A DNA stretch of 21,456 bases from JACPSX01 sp035288405 [NCBI: bacterium] (GTDB taxonomy: Bacteria; JACPSX01): contig DATEAK010000312.1 of NCBI GenBank assembly GCA_035288405.1, positions 1 through 21,456 of the forward strand. The letters run 5' to 3'. The first letter of the stretch is position 1. Every line of letters begins with the position of its first letter. The notes below the pieces were generated by a model that was not told the DNA's origin, searched no databases, and saw only the letters and a list, made by a program, of their open reading frames with translations. Below are positions 8,474-15,327 of the stretch, piece by piece. The position numbers and the translations under genes are program-made.

Positions 8474-8584
8474 ATGGCTGAAAAGCATAGTTTTTGGGAC
8501 CTCCTAGTCTTTTATGGATTTCTTGGGGTCACACTGGCAAGCGTGGTAGTCCTGGTATCGTTCGTAATGCTCAAGAGCCATTGA
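8474..8584 (+). CDS. 36-residue single-span membrane microprotein
   Basis: ATG at 8474, TGA at 8582-8584, with GGGGAGGA about 8-10 bases upstream. The product begins MAEKHSFWDLL, a short polar and aromatic head. One uninterrupted hydrophobic helix of about 23 residues follows (FYGFLGVTLASVVVLVSFVM), and the protein ends LKSH. The shape is that of a small accessory subunit anchored in the inner membrane. It sits 86 bases after the DUF502 gene and 67 before the nucleotidyltransferase, in the same direction, suggesting a shared transcript. I do not recognise a family. The strong SD and clean helix favour a real gene over chance. Confidence 0.6.
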   Translation: MAEKHSFWDLLVFYGFLGVTLASVVVLVSFVMLKSH

Positions 8585-8651
8585 TCTCTCAGCAGCCTTC
8601 CGCCAACAGCCTTCGACCCCTGAAGTATCGCCTCCCCGGAGGACCTTTTTC

Positions 8652-9725
8652 ATGAAGGCCATGATTCTGGCAGCCGGGAAAGGGGAACGCTTGCGCCCCT
8701 TGACGGAAATCCTCCCGAAGCCCGCCCTACCAATCGGAAATTTCCCTCTTCTTTTGTATACCGCAACCTTTCTTAAGGCCGCCGGTGTCACCGAAGTCGG
8801 GATTAACCTCCACCATCTGGCTCCGCAAGTTCGCCGAGTCTTGGGCGATGGATCGGAAAGCGGCCTTCGAATTACGTACTCCGACGAGCCCGTTCTCCTG
8901 GGAACCGCTGGAGGAATCAAGAAACTCGAGCCGTTTTGGACGAAAGAACCCTTCTTCGTGATGAACGGGGACACCCTAATCAGCACCGATTTGGGACGGC
9001 TTCTAGACTTTCACAATCAAGTTGGATCTGCTCTCACTCTCGCACTGAGAAAAGACCCGCAAGCTGCATCTTTTGGCCTCGTGGGCGTCGACGAGGAGGG
9101 AAGAATCTGCCGTTTTCGAGACCACAAGATGTATCCAGAAAAGCACCCCTGCACCGAATACATGTTTAGCGGAGTCCACTTCTGGGAACCGGAGCTACTA
9201 AGTGAAATTCCCTGCGATGTTCCCTGGGATTTTAGCCGCCAGCTTTTCCCGCATCTTTTGGAACGCGGTTTCCCCCTTTACGGATTTCCAGTCGACGGAT
9301 ACTGGAGCGACATCGGAACCCCCCAGAGATACCTGAACACCCACTGGGACTTGCTGAAAGGAGAGTTCAGCAGGCCAGGCTTTTCTCGTATCGATCCTGA
9401 ATCAGTCACGCGGGACGGAGATTCAGAAATCGCCTCCACTGCCCGCCTGAAGCCACCCGTACTTCTAGGAGCCGGTTGTTCTCTCGAAGAAAATACAACG
9501 GTGGGGCCCTGGGTCGTTATGGGCCCCGGGGTGCGAATCGAGGCCGGAGCCAGCGTCACACGCACGGTCTTGTGGTCGGAAGTTTGTCTTGGCCGGGGAA
9601 CCATATTGGAAGACTCCATCGTAGCCAGTCGATGCCAAGTTCCACCGGGTCAGCATTACCGTGGGCACATACTGATCTCCGGCAGAGGGGGAGAACTACT
9701 GGTTTCTCCCCTGAAAAACCCATAA
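8652..9725 (+). CDS. NDP-sugar nucleotidyltransferase with left-handed beta-helix tail (MurU-like)
   Basis: 357 residues. The N-terminal nucleotidyltransferase fold has MILAAGKGERLRPLTEILPK (residues 4-23), GTAGGIK (84-90) and the metal-binding NGD (Asp107), with a second acidic site in GYWSDIGTPQRY. From about residue 265 there are hexapeptide-like turns (GAGCSLEENTTVGPWVVMGP, then GVRIEAGASV), forming a short beta-helix that typical 220-240-residue MurU lacks. The AmgK-like kinase downstream supports uridylylation of MurNAc-1-phosphate to UDP-MurNAc. Mannose-1-phosphate guanylyltransferase or glucose-1-phosphate thymidylyltransferase-like activity is possible instead. GGAGGA lies 8 bases before the ATG and could pair with CCTC just upstream. 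Confidence 0.82.
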   Translation: MKAMILAAGKGERLRPLTEILPKPALPIGNFPLLLYTATFLKAAGVTEVGINLHHLAPQVRRVLGDGSESGLRITYSDEPVLLGTAGGIKKLEPFWTKEPFFVMNGDTLISTDLGRLLDFHNQVGSALTLALRKDPQAASFGLVGVDEEGRICRFRDHKMYPEKHPCTEYMFSGVHFWEPELLSEIPCDVPWDFSRQLFPHLLERGFPLYGFPVDGYWSDIGTPQRYLNTHWDLLKGEFSRPGFSRIDPESVTRDGDSEIASTARLKPPVLLGAGCSLEENTTVGPWVVMGPGVRIEAGASVTRTVLWSEVCLGRGTILEDSIVASRCQVPPGQHYRGHILISGRGGELLVSPLKNP

Positions 9726-9883
9726 GACCGGTTGCTCCCCGCAGAAGCGAGAAGAGATTCCACCATGCTGAAACAGTCAGCACCGTCGTCGAGAAAGCAG
9801 TTTGCGTACCGCAGAACATTGCCCCCTTTCTCTAGGATCATCCTCCCGTCTTCCTTTTCTAGAAACGCTCTGCTATAGTGAAT

Positions 9884-9910
9884 CGGAGTATCCGCGCTGC
9901 GGAAGCAGCG
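9884..9910 (+). promoter_or_regulatory. Extended -10 promoter and GNRA hairpin upstream of the kinase gene
   Basis: TGCTATAGT (9881-9889) is an extended -10 element without a good -35 box. The predicted start near 9896 falls at a hairpin, CGCTGC-GGAA-GCAGCG (9895-9910), with a GNRA tetraloop. Such a stem at the extreme 5' end of an mRNA can protect it from decay. No T-run follows, so it is not a terminator. The remainder of the 220-base gap (9726-9945) shows no convincing gene. Confidence 0.35.
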
Positions 9911-9945
9911 GTGCCAATGGAATCCCGGGAAACGATCAAGCTAAG

Positions 9946-11001
9946 ATGCAATCAATTGAACAACGTCTGGGCCTTACTTCAGCAAAACTCAAAACTCACT
10001 TGGCGGAAATTTTTCCAGGTATAAGTGGGTCTCCTGCGCTTTCCATCTTGCAGGGGGACGCTTCCGACCGATCCTACTTTCGGATCCATATGAACCCGAC
10101 CGCAAAGAGTCCTCACTCTCTCGTGATTATGAAGCTCCCCGCGCGTTGGTCCCTCGGAGAGCTTCCCTTTTTGAACATTCAACGATACCTGGAAAGACAG
10201 GGGCTGCCGGTGCCCAAAGTTTATGGGTACCGGGAAGACAAAGAGATCGTTTTCTTGGAGGATCTGGGCGACAGGACGCTTGCAGAAGAAGTGAGGGGCA
10301 TGTCGTTATCCGCACTGAGGAATTCTTACCGGCAGACCGTCGATTTGCTGGTTCGACTCCAGACCTCCGCCATTCGAAATCCAGATCCCGATTGCATCGC
10401 CTTCCGGCGTCAATTCGACGCAACCCAGTTCCTTCAGGAGCTCCTCCATTTCCAGCGCTACATGATTGTGGAACTGGGAAGAAAAGAAATTTCTCCCGAG
10501 GACCAGTCGAATTTCCTGCGAGAGTTCTCTTCTCTTTGCGAACTAGTGGGAAGAGAGGACCAGGTTTTGTGCCATCGGGACTACCATAGCCGCAATCTCA
10601 TGGTCAACGGGAATAGCCTGGGACTGCTCGACTTCCAGGATGCCCGATTGGGACCGCGATCCTACGATCTAGCCTCCCTACTGCGGGACTCCTATACGGT
10701 CCTGCCTGAGAGCCTCTGCCAGGAAATGATCGACACCTTTTGTGGTTTGCTGGAGGAAGCCGGCCACGCACCAATCCCTAGGGAAACCTTTCGGCAGCAG
10801 TTCGACTTTATGGCCCTGCAAAGAAATCTGAAGGCAATTGGAACCTTCGCCTTCCAAGCCGTGGCGAAAAACAATGATCGGTATCTCCAGCACGTCCCGG
10901 CAACACGGGCCTATGTAGAAAAGACTGTGAATCGCTACAAGAGCCTTGAGCCACTCCGGCGCCTCCTTGAGAAATATCTTTTCCCCTGGCAACCGGTGTG
11001 A
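9946..11001 (+). CDS. APH-fold sugar kinase, AmgK-like (cell-wall amino sugar anomeric kinase)
   Basis: 351 residues from the ATG at 9946; the frame is open upstream to 9802, but that part does not look like the family. Brenner's motif is H210-R-D212-Y-H-S-R-N217, with Asp212 the catalytic base. The metal-binding motif is LLDFQDARLGPRSYDLASLL (Asp229). This matches the COG3178 phosphotransferases that include AmgK, which phosphorylates MurNAc or GlcNAc at C1. The ATP-site region is QGDASDRSYFRI. Pairing with a MurU-like nucleotidyltransferase immediately upstream is the known AmgK/MurU arrangement and strengthens the call. Only a weak ribosome site precedes this ATG. Specificity for MurNAc is inferred, not shown. 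mrp is convergent 63 bases away. Confidence 0.82.
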   Translation: MQSIEQRLGLTSAKLKTHLAEIFPGISGSPALSILQGDASDRSYFRIHMNPTAKSPHSLVIMKLPARWSLGELPFLNIQRYLERQGLPVPKVYGYREDKEIVFLEDLGDRTLAEEVRGMSLSALRNSYRQTVDLLVRLQTSAIRNPDPDCIAFRRQFDATQFLQELLHFQRYMIVELGRKEISPEDQSNFLREFSSLCELVGREDQVLCHRDYHSRNLMVNGNSLGLLDFQDARLGPRSYDLASLLRDSYTVLPESLCQEMIDTFCGLLEEAGHAPIPRETFRQQFDFMALQRNLKAIGTFAFQAVAKNNDRYLQHVPATRAYVEKTVNRYKSLEPLRRLLEKYLFPWQPV

Positions 11002-11064
11002 AGAAGTCAAGCTTCGCCTTTGCTCTTGGCCAGCATACCAGGATTCCGGAGCTCTCTCTGCCAA

Positions 11065-12144
11065 CTAATTAATGATTCTGAGCTCTGGGAGAAAACTGCG
11101 GACGCTGATGCTTGCCGCCAGTGTTCCCACCACTTCCATGAAGGCCTTGCTTTGGGGAGAATCCGGGTCCGCGATGACGATGGGTTTGCCTTCATCCCCG
11201 CCGGAACAGATATTGGGATCCAGAGGGATCTCTCCCAAGAAGGGGACTCCCAGCTCCTCGCAAGCCTTCCTCACGCCCCCGTGGCTGAAAATATTGGTCC
11301 GCTCTTTACAGTGAGGGCAAACGAAATAGCTCATGTTCTCAATAATCCCCAGCACGGGCACGTTCACCTTCTGGAACATAGCCAGGCCTTTGCGAGCATC
11401 AATGAGAGCCACATCCTGGGGGGTGGAGACAACGACGGCTCCTGAAAGCGGCACTTTCTGGGTTAACGTTAGGTGGATATCCCCCGTTCCAGGGGGAAGA
11501 TCAACGAGCAAGTAATCCAGGTCCCCCCACTCTACCTCTCCTAGCATCTGTTGAATGGCGCTTGTTACCATGGGTCCCCGCCAAATCACAGGGGCGTTAT
11601 CGTCAAGAAAAAACCCGAGGGACATCAGTTTTACACCGTAGCTCTCCAGGGGCAAGATCTTCTTGGTCCCCGGCGCACTGCGGGGTCTCTCATTGACTCC
11701 CATCATGAGCGGGATGCTGGGACCGTAACAATCCGCATCCAGAAGCCCGACATTGGCACCCGTTCGGGCCAGGGCTACCGCCATGTTAACGGCTACGGTA
11801 GATTTCCCCACCCCTCCCTTCCCGCTGGCAACGGCGATGGAATTGCGGACGTCTGGAAGAAGATTCTCAACGAGGGGGCGCTTCTGGGTAGGGACATTGG
11901 CATCCATTTTGATCTCGACCTGCTGGACTCCTGGGAGCCCATAGAGAGCCTTCTCGACTCTGGATTTAATCTCCCCCTTCAACGGACACGCAGGGGTGGT
12001 CAAAACCACGGTTAAATCTACCTTGCCGTTATCTACCTTCACATCCTTTATCATGTTCATTTTGACGATGCTCAGGTGGGTCTCGGGATCTTTCACCTGG
12101 GACAAAACTTCTATTACTTCCTGTTCACTTAGCTTGCCGCTCAT
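11065..12144 (-). CDS. mrp: Mrp/ApbC/NBP35-type Fe-S cluster carrier ATPase
   Basis: 359 residues. Residues 1-80 form the MIP18/DUF59 domain (SEQEVIEVLSQVKDPETHLS). The deviant Walker A of the ParA/MinD superfamily, GKGGVGKST, is at 108-116, with the family markers LLDADCYGPSIP and VDLPPGTGD further on. Cys276 and Cys279 (CPHC) form the CxxC that bridges the labile 4Fe-4S cluster between two subunits. The protein receives a cluster from the assembly machinery and passes it to apo-proteins in the cytoplasm. AAAGGAG lies 7 bases before the ATG. It stands alone: amgK converges on it and no Fe-S assembly genes are nearby. Confidence 0.95.
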   Translation of the reverse strand: MSGKLSEQEVIEVLSQVKDPETHLSIVKMNMIKDVKVDNGKVDLTVVLTTPACPLKGEIKSRVEKALYGLPGVQQVEIKMDANVPTQKRPLVENLLPDVRNSIAVASGKGGVGKSTVAVNMAVALARTGANVGLLDADCYGPSIPLMMGVNERPRSAPGTKKILPLESYGVKLMSLGFFLDDNAPVIWRGPMVTSAIQQMLGEVEWGDLDYLLVDLPPGTGDIHLTLTQKVPLSGAVVVSTPQDVALIDARKGLAMFQKVNVPVLGIIENMSYFVCPHCKERTNIFSHGGVRKACEELGVPFLGEIPLDPNICSGGDEGKPIVIADPDSPQSKAFMEVVGTLAASISVRSFLPELRIIN

Positions 12145-12527
12145 TCATCTGCTCCTTTCCCCCAATCGGTATGGATGAGCCCTTTCGCGACCCACCACTC
12201 TCTGCCACAATTTTCAGAATGTAAAACAGAAAGAGGACAAAGTCACCCCTTTTTGTCTATCCTAACAAGATCATTAGGTCCTGCGGCAAAGTTGTCAAGG
12301 GAGAAAATTGGTATTCCCTTCGATCCATTCCTCAATCTTCCAGATGATCCGCGCTGGAGCGGTTGACTCCTACCTCCTCTTGATTTCCCTACCAAGGGAA
12401 GGGTCTTGCACATCCTCCCGCCGTAGCAAGTTGAGAAAGGCGTCGCCTTTTTCCAACCGAGCTTGACGGTCTCCAGGTGCTCTGTTACTCTGGACTCAAG
12501 CCTCTCTCTCTGGAGGAACTCAAATCC
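12145..12527. other. 383-base interval between mrp and the microORF group
   Basis: On the minus-strand side this holds the mrp leader and its SD. On the plus side there is a small inverted repeat, TTCCCT-ACCA-AGGGAA (12385-12400), without a T-run, then a candidate promoter at 12463-12491. In the frame of the next small ORF the sequence stays open from 12435 and reads protein-like from about 12490 (SGLKPLSLEELKSLE), so that gene could start earlier than annotated or be the tail of a broken gene. Confidence 0.4.
12463..12491 (+). promoter_or_regulatory. Candidate promoter for the microORF-phosphatase group
   Basis: TTGACG, 17 bases, TACTCT. The -35 box is good and the -10 box poor. A start near 12498 would place GGAGG (12512-12516) about 15 bases into the transcript. 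Confidence 0.35.
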
Positions 12528-12650
12528 TTGGAAAACTTACCCGAAAGGATCCCAAGTGGGCAGAGCCTAAGTCCAGAGGATATGTTCCAACAGGTCACCG
12601 ATCTCAAGCGGGAGATGGAGTGGATACGCAGCCAGTTGTCCACCTTATGA
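12528..12650 (+). CDS. Small hypothetical protein, about 40 residues (start uncertain)
   Basis: A TTG at 12528 follows GGAGG by 11 bases. The frame ends TGA at 12648-12650. The product (NLPERIPSGQSLSPEDMFQQ.., ending MEWIRSQLSTL) is polar. Its C-terminal 25 residues look like an amphipathic or coiled-coil helix. The same frame is open back to 12435 and still reads like protein, so a GTG start at 12477, or an eroded longer gene, is possible. Its stop overlaps the ATG of the next tiny ORF as ATGA, a common sign of translational coupling. I do not recognise a family. Confidence 0.45.
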   Translation: MENLPERIPSGQSLSPEDMFQQVTDLKREMEWIRSQLSTL

Positions 12651-12721
12651 ATGCGGAGCCTGACCTGGTAGAAAACATGGGACTTTGCCTGCAGCGTTTT
12701 TTCAGTCACAAGGCACGCTAA
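12647..12721 (+). CDS. 24-residue microORF coupled at both ends
   Basis: The ATG at 12647 overlaps the upstream stop (ATGA). The TAA at 12719-12721 overlaps the phosphatase ATG (TAATG). It has no SD of its own, so translation would depend on ribosomes finishing the upstream ORF. The product begins MNAEPDLVENMG and ends FFSHKAR. It may be a mere coupling bridge rather than a functional peptide. Confidence 0.35.
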   Translation: MNAEPDLVENMGLCLQRFFSHKAR

Positions 12722-13194
12722 TGTCTAACCTCTTGACTCTCCTCTTTGTCTGCACGGGAAACCTATGCCGCAGCCCGATGGCGGCAGGAGTTATGAGTAA
12801 GCTTTTGGAAGAAACCGGCTCTTTTCCGCTGGTCGTCGAGTCCGCCGGGGTCCGTGCTCCTGAGGGAAGCGGTCCTACCCCGGAAGCACTTACCGTATGC
12901 GCAGAGGTGAGCATCGATATTTCGGCGCACAAAGCACAGCAGTTAAACAGCACGATGATCCACCGGGCCAGCCTGATCCTGGTTATGGAAGGCTGGCAGG
13001 TGGACGAGGTCTTGAACCTTGTCCAATCAGCCTCGGTCAAGACCTTACTGCTGGGCTCTTTTTCTCCCCGTGGCCACTTTGTCGAGATTCCCGACCCCAT
13101 TGGAAAACCGATTTCCAATTACCGGACCTGCCTGCGACAAATTACAGACTCGGTAGGGGGGCTCTATGAATCCAAGCTGAAGTTTCTGGGGTGA
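12721..13194 (+). CDS. Low-molecular-weight protein tyrosine phosphatase family
   Basis: 157 residues from the ATG at 12721; the frame is open further upstream but the family begins here. The P-loop is V-C11-T-G-N-L-C-R17-S18-P, the CX5RS nucleophile loop of LMW-PTP and arsenate reductases. The general-acid motif is DP at 125-126 (EIPDPIGKP). The DPIG context and the absence of the extra arsenate-reductase cysteine pair favour phosphatase activity, as in Wzb/YwlE-like enzymes acting on phosphotyrosine or phosphoarginine. A weak AAGG lies 8 bases upstream, and translation is probably coupled to the preceding microORF. No capsule tyrosine kinase is nearby, so the substrate is unknown. Confidence 0.9.
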   Translation: MSNLLTLLFVCTGNLCRSPMAAGVMSKLLEETGSFPLVVESAGVRAPEGSGPTPEALTVCAEVSIDISAHKAQQLNSTMIHRASLILVMEGWQVDEVLNLVQSASVKTLLLGSFSPRGHFVEIPDPIGKPISNYRTCLRQITDSVGGLYESKLKFLG

Positions 13195-13231
13195 TCGGAT
13201 ACAGGGCAGAGGTTCTCGATCGAATTGCCAG

Positions 13232-13261
13232 TTGACAGCCCTTTGGAATTTCACCTATATT
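13232..13261 (+). promoter_or_regulatory. Strong sigma-70-like promoter
   Basis: A perfect TTGACA (13232-13237), an 18-base spacer and TATATT (13256-13261). A start near 13268 gives a leader of about 67 bases to the ATG at 13335. This is the best -35 box seen in the window. Confidence 0.7.
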
Positions 13262-13334
13262 TAAATCAGACGTTTAAAGCACAGAGTCCAGGGCTGACCC
13301 TTCGAAGTTGTTCTCGGAAAGGGGGTTCGTAACG

Positions 13335-13700
13335 ATGTACGAAGAGGGAAAAACTTCCAAGGAGCTGGAGGATTTGTCTCGCGCCATTTCCGAGGCTATC
13401 ACGAAATCGGAGCAGGTAAAAAAGGCTCTGGCCAATTTTACCCGAGAAAAACAGGGGACTGAAAATAGTGGTCTGGTTCTCATGCTCAGGGTTCGGAATA
13501 CAGGCATCCAGGTAGATGAGGTACGAGAGGTCTACGGGAAGGGAGCCCCTGCGAAATCCTCATCCGCTAACGCACAGTACATCGATGGTAGAAAGCTAAC
13601 GCCCCTGGAAATTGCCTTTGAGGAGCACTGCGTCCAGCGCTTTGATGAGCAGGCCTGGCTCAGAAGGCTTAAGATCAAAACGGAGGAAGGCAGGGATTAG
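13335..13700 (+). CDS. Hypothetical 121-residue helical protein
   Basis: ATG at 13335, with AAAGGGGG upstream; the frame is open back to 13308. The N-terminal 45 residues (ELEDLSRAISEAITKSEQVK..) form a charged, probably coiled-coil helix. The middle has a short beta-like stretch (GLVLMLRVRNTGIQV), then a Ser/Ala-rich linker (APAKSSSANAQYI). The C-terminal third, DGRKLTPLEIAFEEHCVQRF and on to LRRLKIK, looks like a second conserved helical unit. There is no signal peptide or membrane span. It is monocistronic in appearance, with its own strong promoter and 139 bases to the next gene. I do not recognise a family. Confidence 0.72.
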   Translation: MYEEGKTSKELEDLSRAISEAITKSEQVKKALANFTREKQGTENSGLVLMLRVRNTGIQVDEVREVYGKGAPAKSSSANAQYIDGRKLTPLEIAFEEHCVQRFDEQAWLRRLKIKTEEGRD

Positions 13701-13839
13701 CCTTTTCGGTACCTTTTCAGCAGGAAGAACATGGTCCGTTTACGCGTGCCGGTAAGGGATTGTTGCGCGGGAAATTTTCTCCTTGTGTTTGCTTAGGCCC
13801 TGTGTTAATGTAGTGCCGCTTTAGGGGCCTATTCTCTCC

Positions 13840-15321
13840 TTGATTCGTGCCTTGAAAAATACGGCTAAAAGGTGCATGGGGTTGGAGGAAGATCTCGATA
13901 GCCTTGCCAGATTAATTAGCAATGTCACGGAATCTTTTACTACCGCAATTTTTCTTCTGGAACCTGAAAGCGGGTTGCTCCGCCTGAAATCGAACCACAG
14001 CCTCAGCCAAAACGTCATTGATAAAGTCTCCATTCCTGTCGGACAAGGGATGATCGGCTGGGTTGCACAGAACCGTCAACCGCTCCACGCCACCCACTTC
14101 CAGCATGACACGACAACCCTTCAGCTTTACCGGACCAACGAAGAAATTAAGTCGTTTCTAGCTGTTCCCATCCAGTCCCGGGAAGTTCAGGGAGTCCTCT
14201 GCATCGACAGCAAGAAACAGTACGTATTCACTCCCAAGACTCAGAAGATTCTGGGGAATTTCGCGGAACATATTGCTCGGATGGTGGAGATAGACCGACA
14301 AGGACGGATGCAGACGGCCCGAATGGTTGAGGTCTCAATCCTGCGGGAGTTCACGAAGTCGATGCAAAAGGCCGGCTCCCGTTCTGCTCTGCTTCCTCTA
14401 TTGTGTTCCTTGCCCCAGGAACTGGTGAACCGCCAGGGCTGTGCGGTTATCTGGTCTGATCCGACAACGAAGCGTTGGGTCTTAGCAGGGACCCAGGGAA
14501 TTCCTCTACCGGCAAAAGTGGAGTTGGAGATCGCTATAGAACAGAGCCTATGCGGATGGGTTCTCCGGCATAACCAGGTTCTCTACGTGCCGGAGTTGCG
14601 GGAGGACCGGGAATTTCCGGTGCACCTATTCACACCCCGCGAGCCCCGTCTTACAGCGCGTTCTTTCCTCGGAATCCCCCTTTGCACTTCGGAAGAAACA
14701 TTGGGGATGATCTGCTTCACGGGAGACTATCCGAACTACTTCACCCTCTATGACCAAGAAGTTGCGAGCCTCGTTGCCCTCCAAGTGAGCACTGTGCTGG
14801 CTCACTTCCTCATCTGCGAGAAGTGGGAGAGCCTGGCGGTCCGAGACAGTCTTACAGGAGTGGCAAATTTTCGCGCCTTTGCGGAAGCCCTGGACGCAGC
14901 TTTGGCAAATGCGAACCGCCGGCAAGAACTGTCCGTCTTGATCGTTGACCTAGACAAATTCTGCCAAATCAACAAACGCCTGGGCTATCCTGTAGGCGAC
15001 GAAGTCTTACGTCAAGTAGCTCGGCGCTTACAGAATTTCACCGGTCCCGAAGACACACTGGCCCTGCTGGGAAGTAACCAGTTCGCGTTAATTCTACAAA
15101 GGTGTCCTTCGCAACAGGGGCTGCTCACTGGAGAGAAGATCCGAAAACTTTTCGAGGAATCGGTGCTTTCCGCGCTTCACCGGGATGTCCACGCAACAGT
15201 GAGCGTGGGAGTGGTCAGCTATCCCAACGGGAGCTGCTCCATGTCTGAGCTTCTGAAACTCGCCATAAAGCGAGTCTCCATAGCAAAGTCCCTGGGGGGC
15301 AACGCGGTGAAGGGGAGTTAA
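13840..15321 (+). CDS. GAF-GAF protein with degenerate GGDEF domain
   Basis: 493 residues from a TTG at 13840; an ATG at 13876 is the alternative and would shorten the N-terminal helix. Two GAF sensor domains occupy about residues 20-165 (VGQGMIGWVAQNRQPLHATH) and 175-330 (LCGWVLRHNQVLYVPELRED). The GGDEF fold follows from RDSLTGVANFRAF, with DLDKF (Asp370, a metal ligand) intact. The signature loop, however, is G411-S-N-Q-F415 instead of GG(D/E)EF, so it lacks the acidic residue needed for diguanylate cyclase activity. It is probably a non-catalytic nucleotide sensor or scaffold. mreB starts 6 bases after its stop, implying co-expression with the shape machinery. A weak promoter (TTGTGT-N16-TTAATG) is possible in the upstream gap. 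Confidence 0.88.
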   Translation: MIRALKNTAKRCMGLEEDLDSLARLISNVTESFTTAIFLLEPESGLLRLKSNHSLSQNVIDKVSIPVGQGMIGWVAQNRQPLHATHFQHDTTTLQLYRTNEEIKSFLAVPIQSREVQGVLCIDSKKQYVFTPKTQKILGNFAEHIARMVEIDRQGRMQTARMVEVSILREFTKSMQKAGSRSALLPLLCSLPQELVNRQGCAVIWSDPTTKRWVLAGTQGIPLPAKVELEIAIEQSLCGWVLRHNQVLYVPELREDREFPVHLFTPREPRLTARSFLGIPLCTSEETLGMICFTGDYPNYFTLYDQEVASLVALQVSTVLAHFLICEKWESLAVRDSLTGVANFRAFAEALDAALANANRRQELSVLIVDLDKFCQINKRLGYPVGDEVLRQVARRLQNFTGPEDTLALLGSNQFALILQRCPSQQGLLTGEKIRKLFEESVLSALHRDVHATVSVGVVSYPNGSCSMSELLKLAIKRVSIAKSLGGNAVKGS

Positions 15322-15327
15322 CGAAGG

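Noticed and set aside
9656-9841. Minus-strand ORF over the end of the nucleotidyltransferase gene
   Set aside because: It overlaps a well-supported gene on the other strand and has no recognisable product; the GGGAGG abuts its ATG too closely to act as an SD.
9765-9878. 37-codon plus-strand ORF in the gap before the kinase gene
   Set aside because: It has only a poor purine-rich site, a Ser/Pro/Arg-rich non-family product and rare-looking composition. It also overlaps the likely kinase promoter.
11002-11064. Bidirectional terminator between the kinase and mrp genes
   Set aside because: Only a 4-bp GAAG/CTTC stem is visible and there is no T-run.
12385-12400. TTCCCT-ACCA-AGGGAA hairpin as a terminator
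   Set aside because: The stem is weak and no T-run follows on either strand, and there is no gene end next to it.
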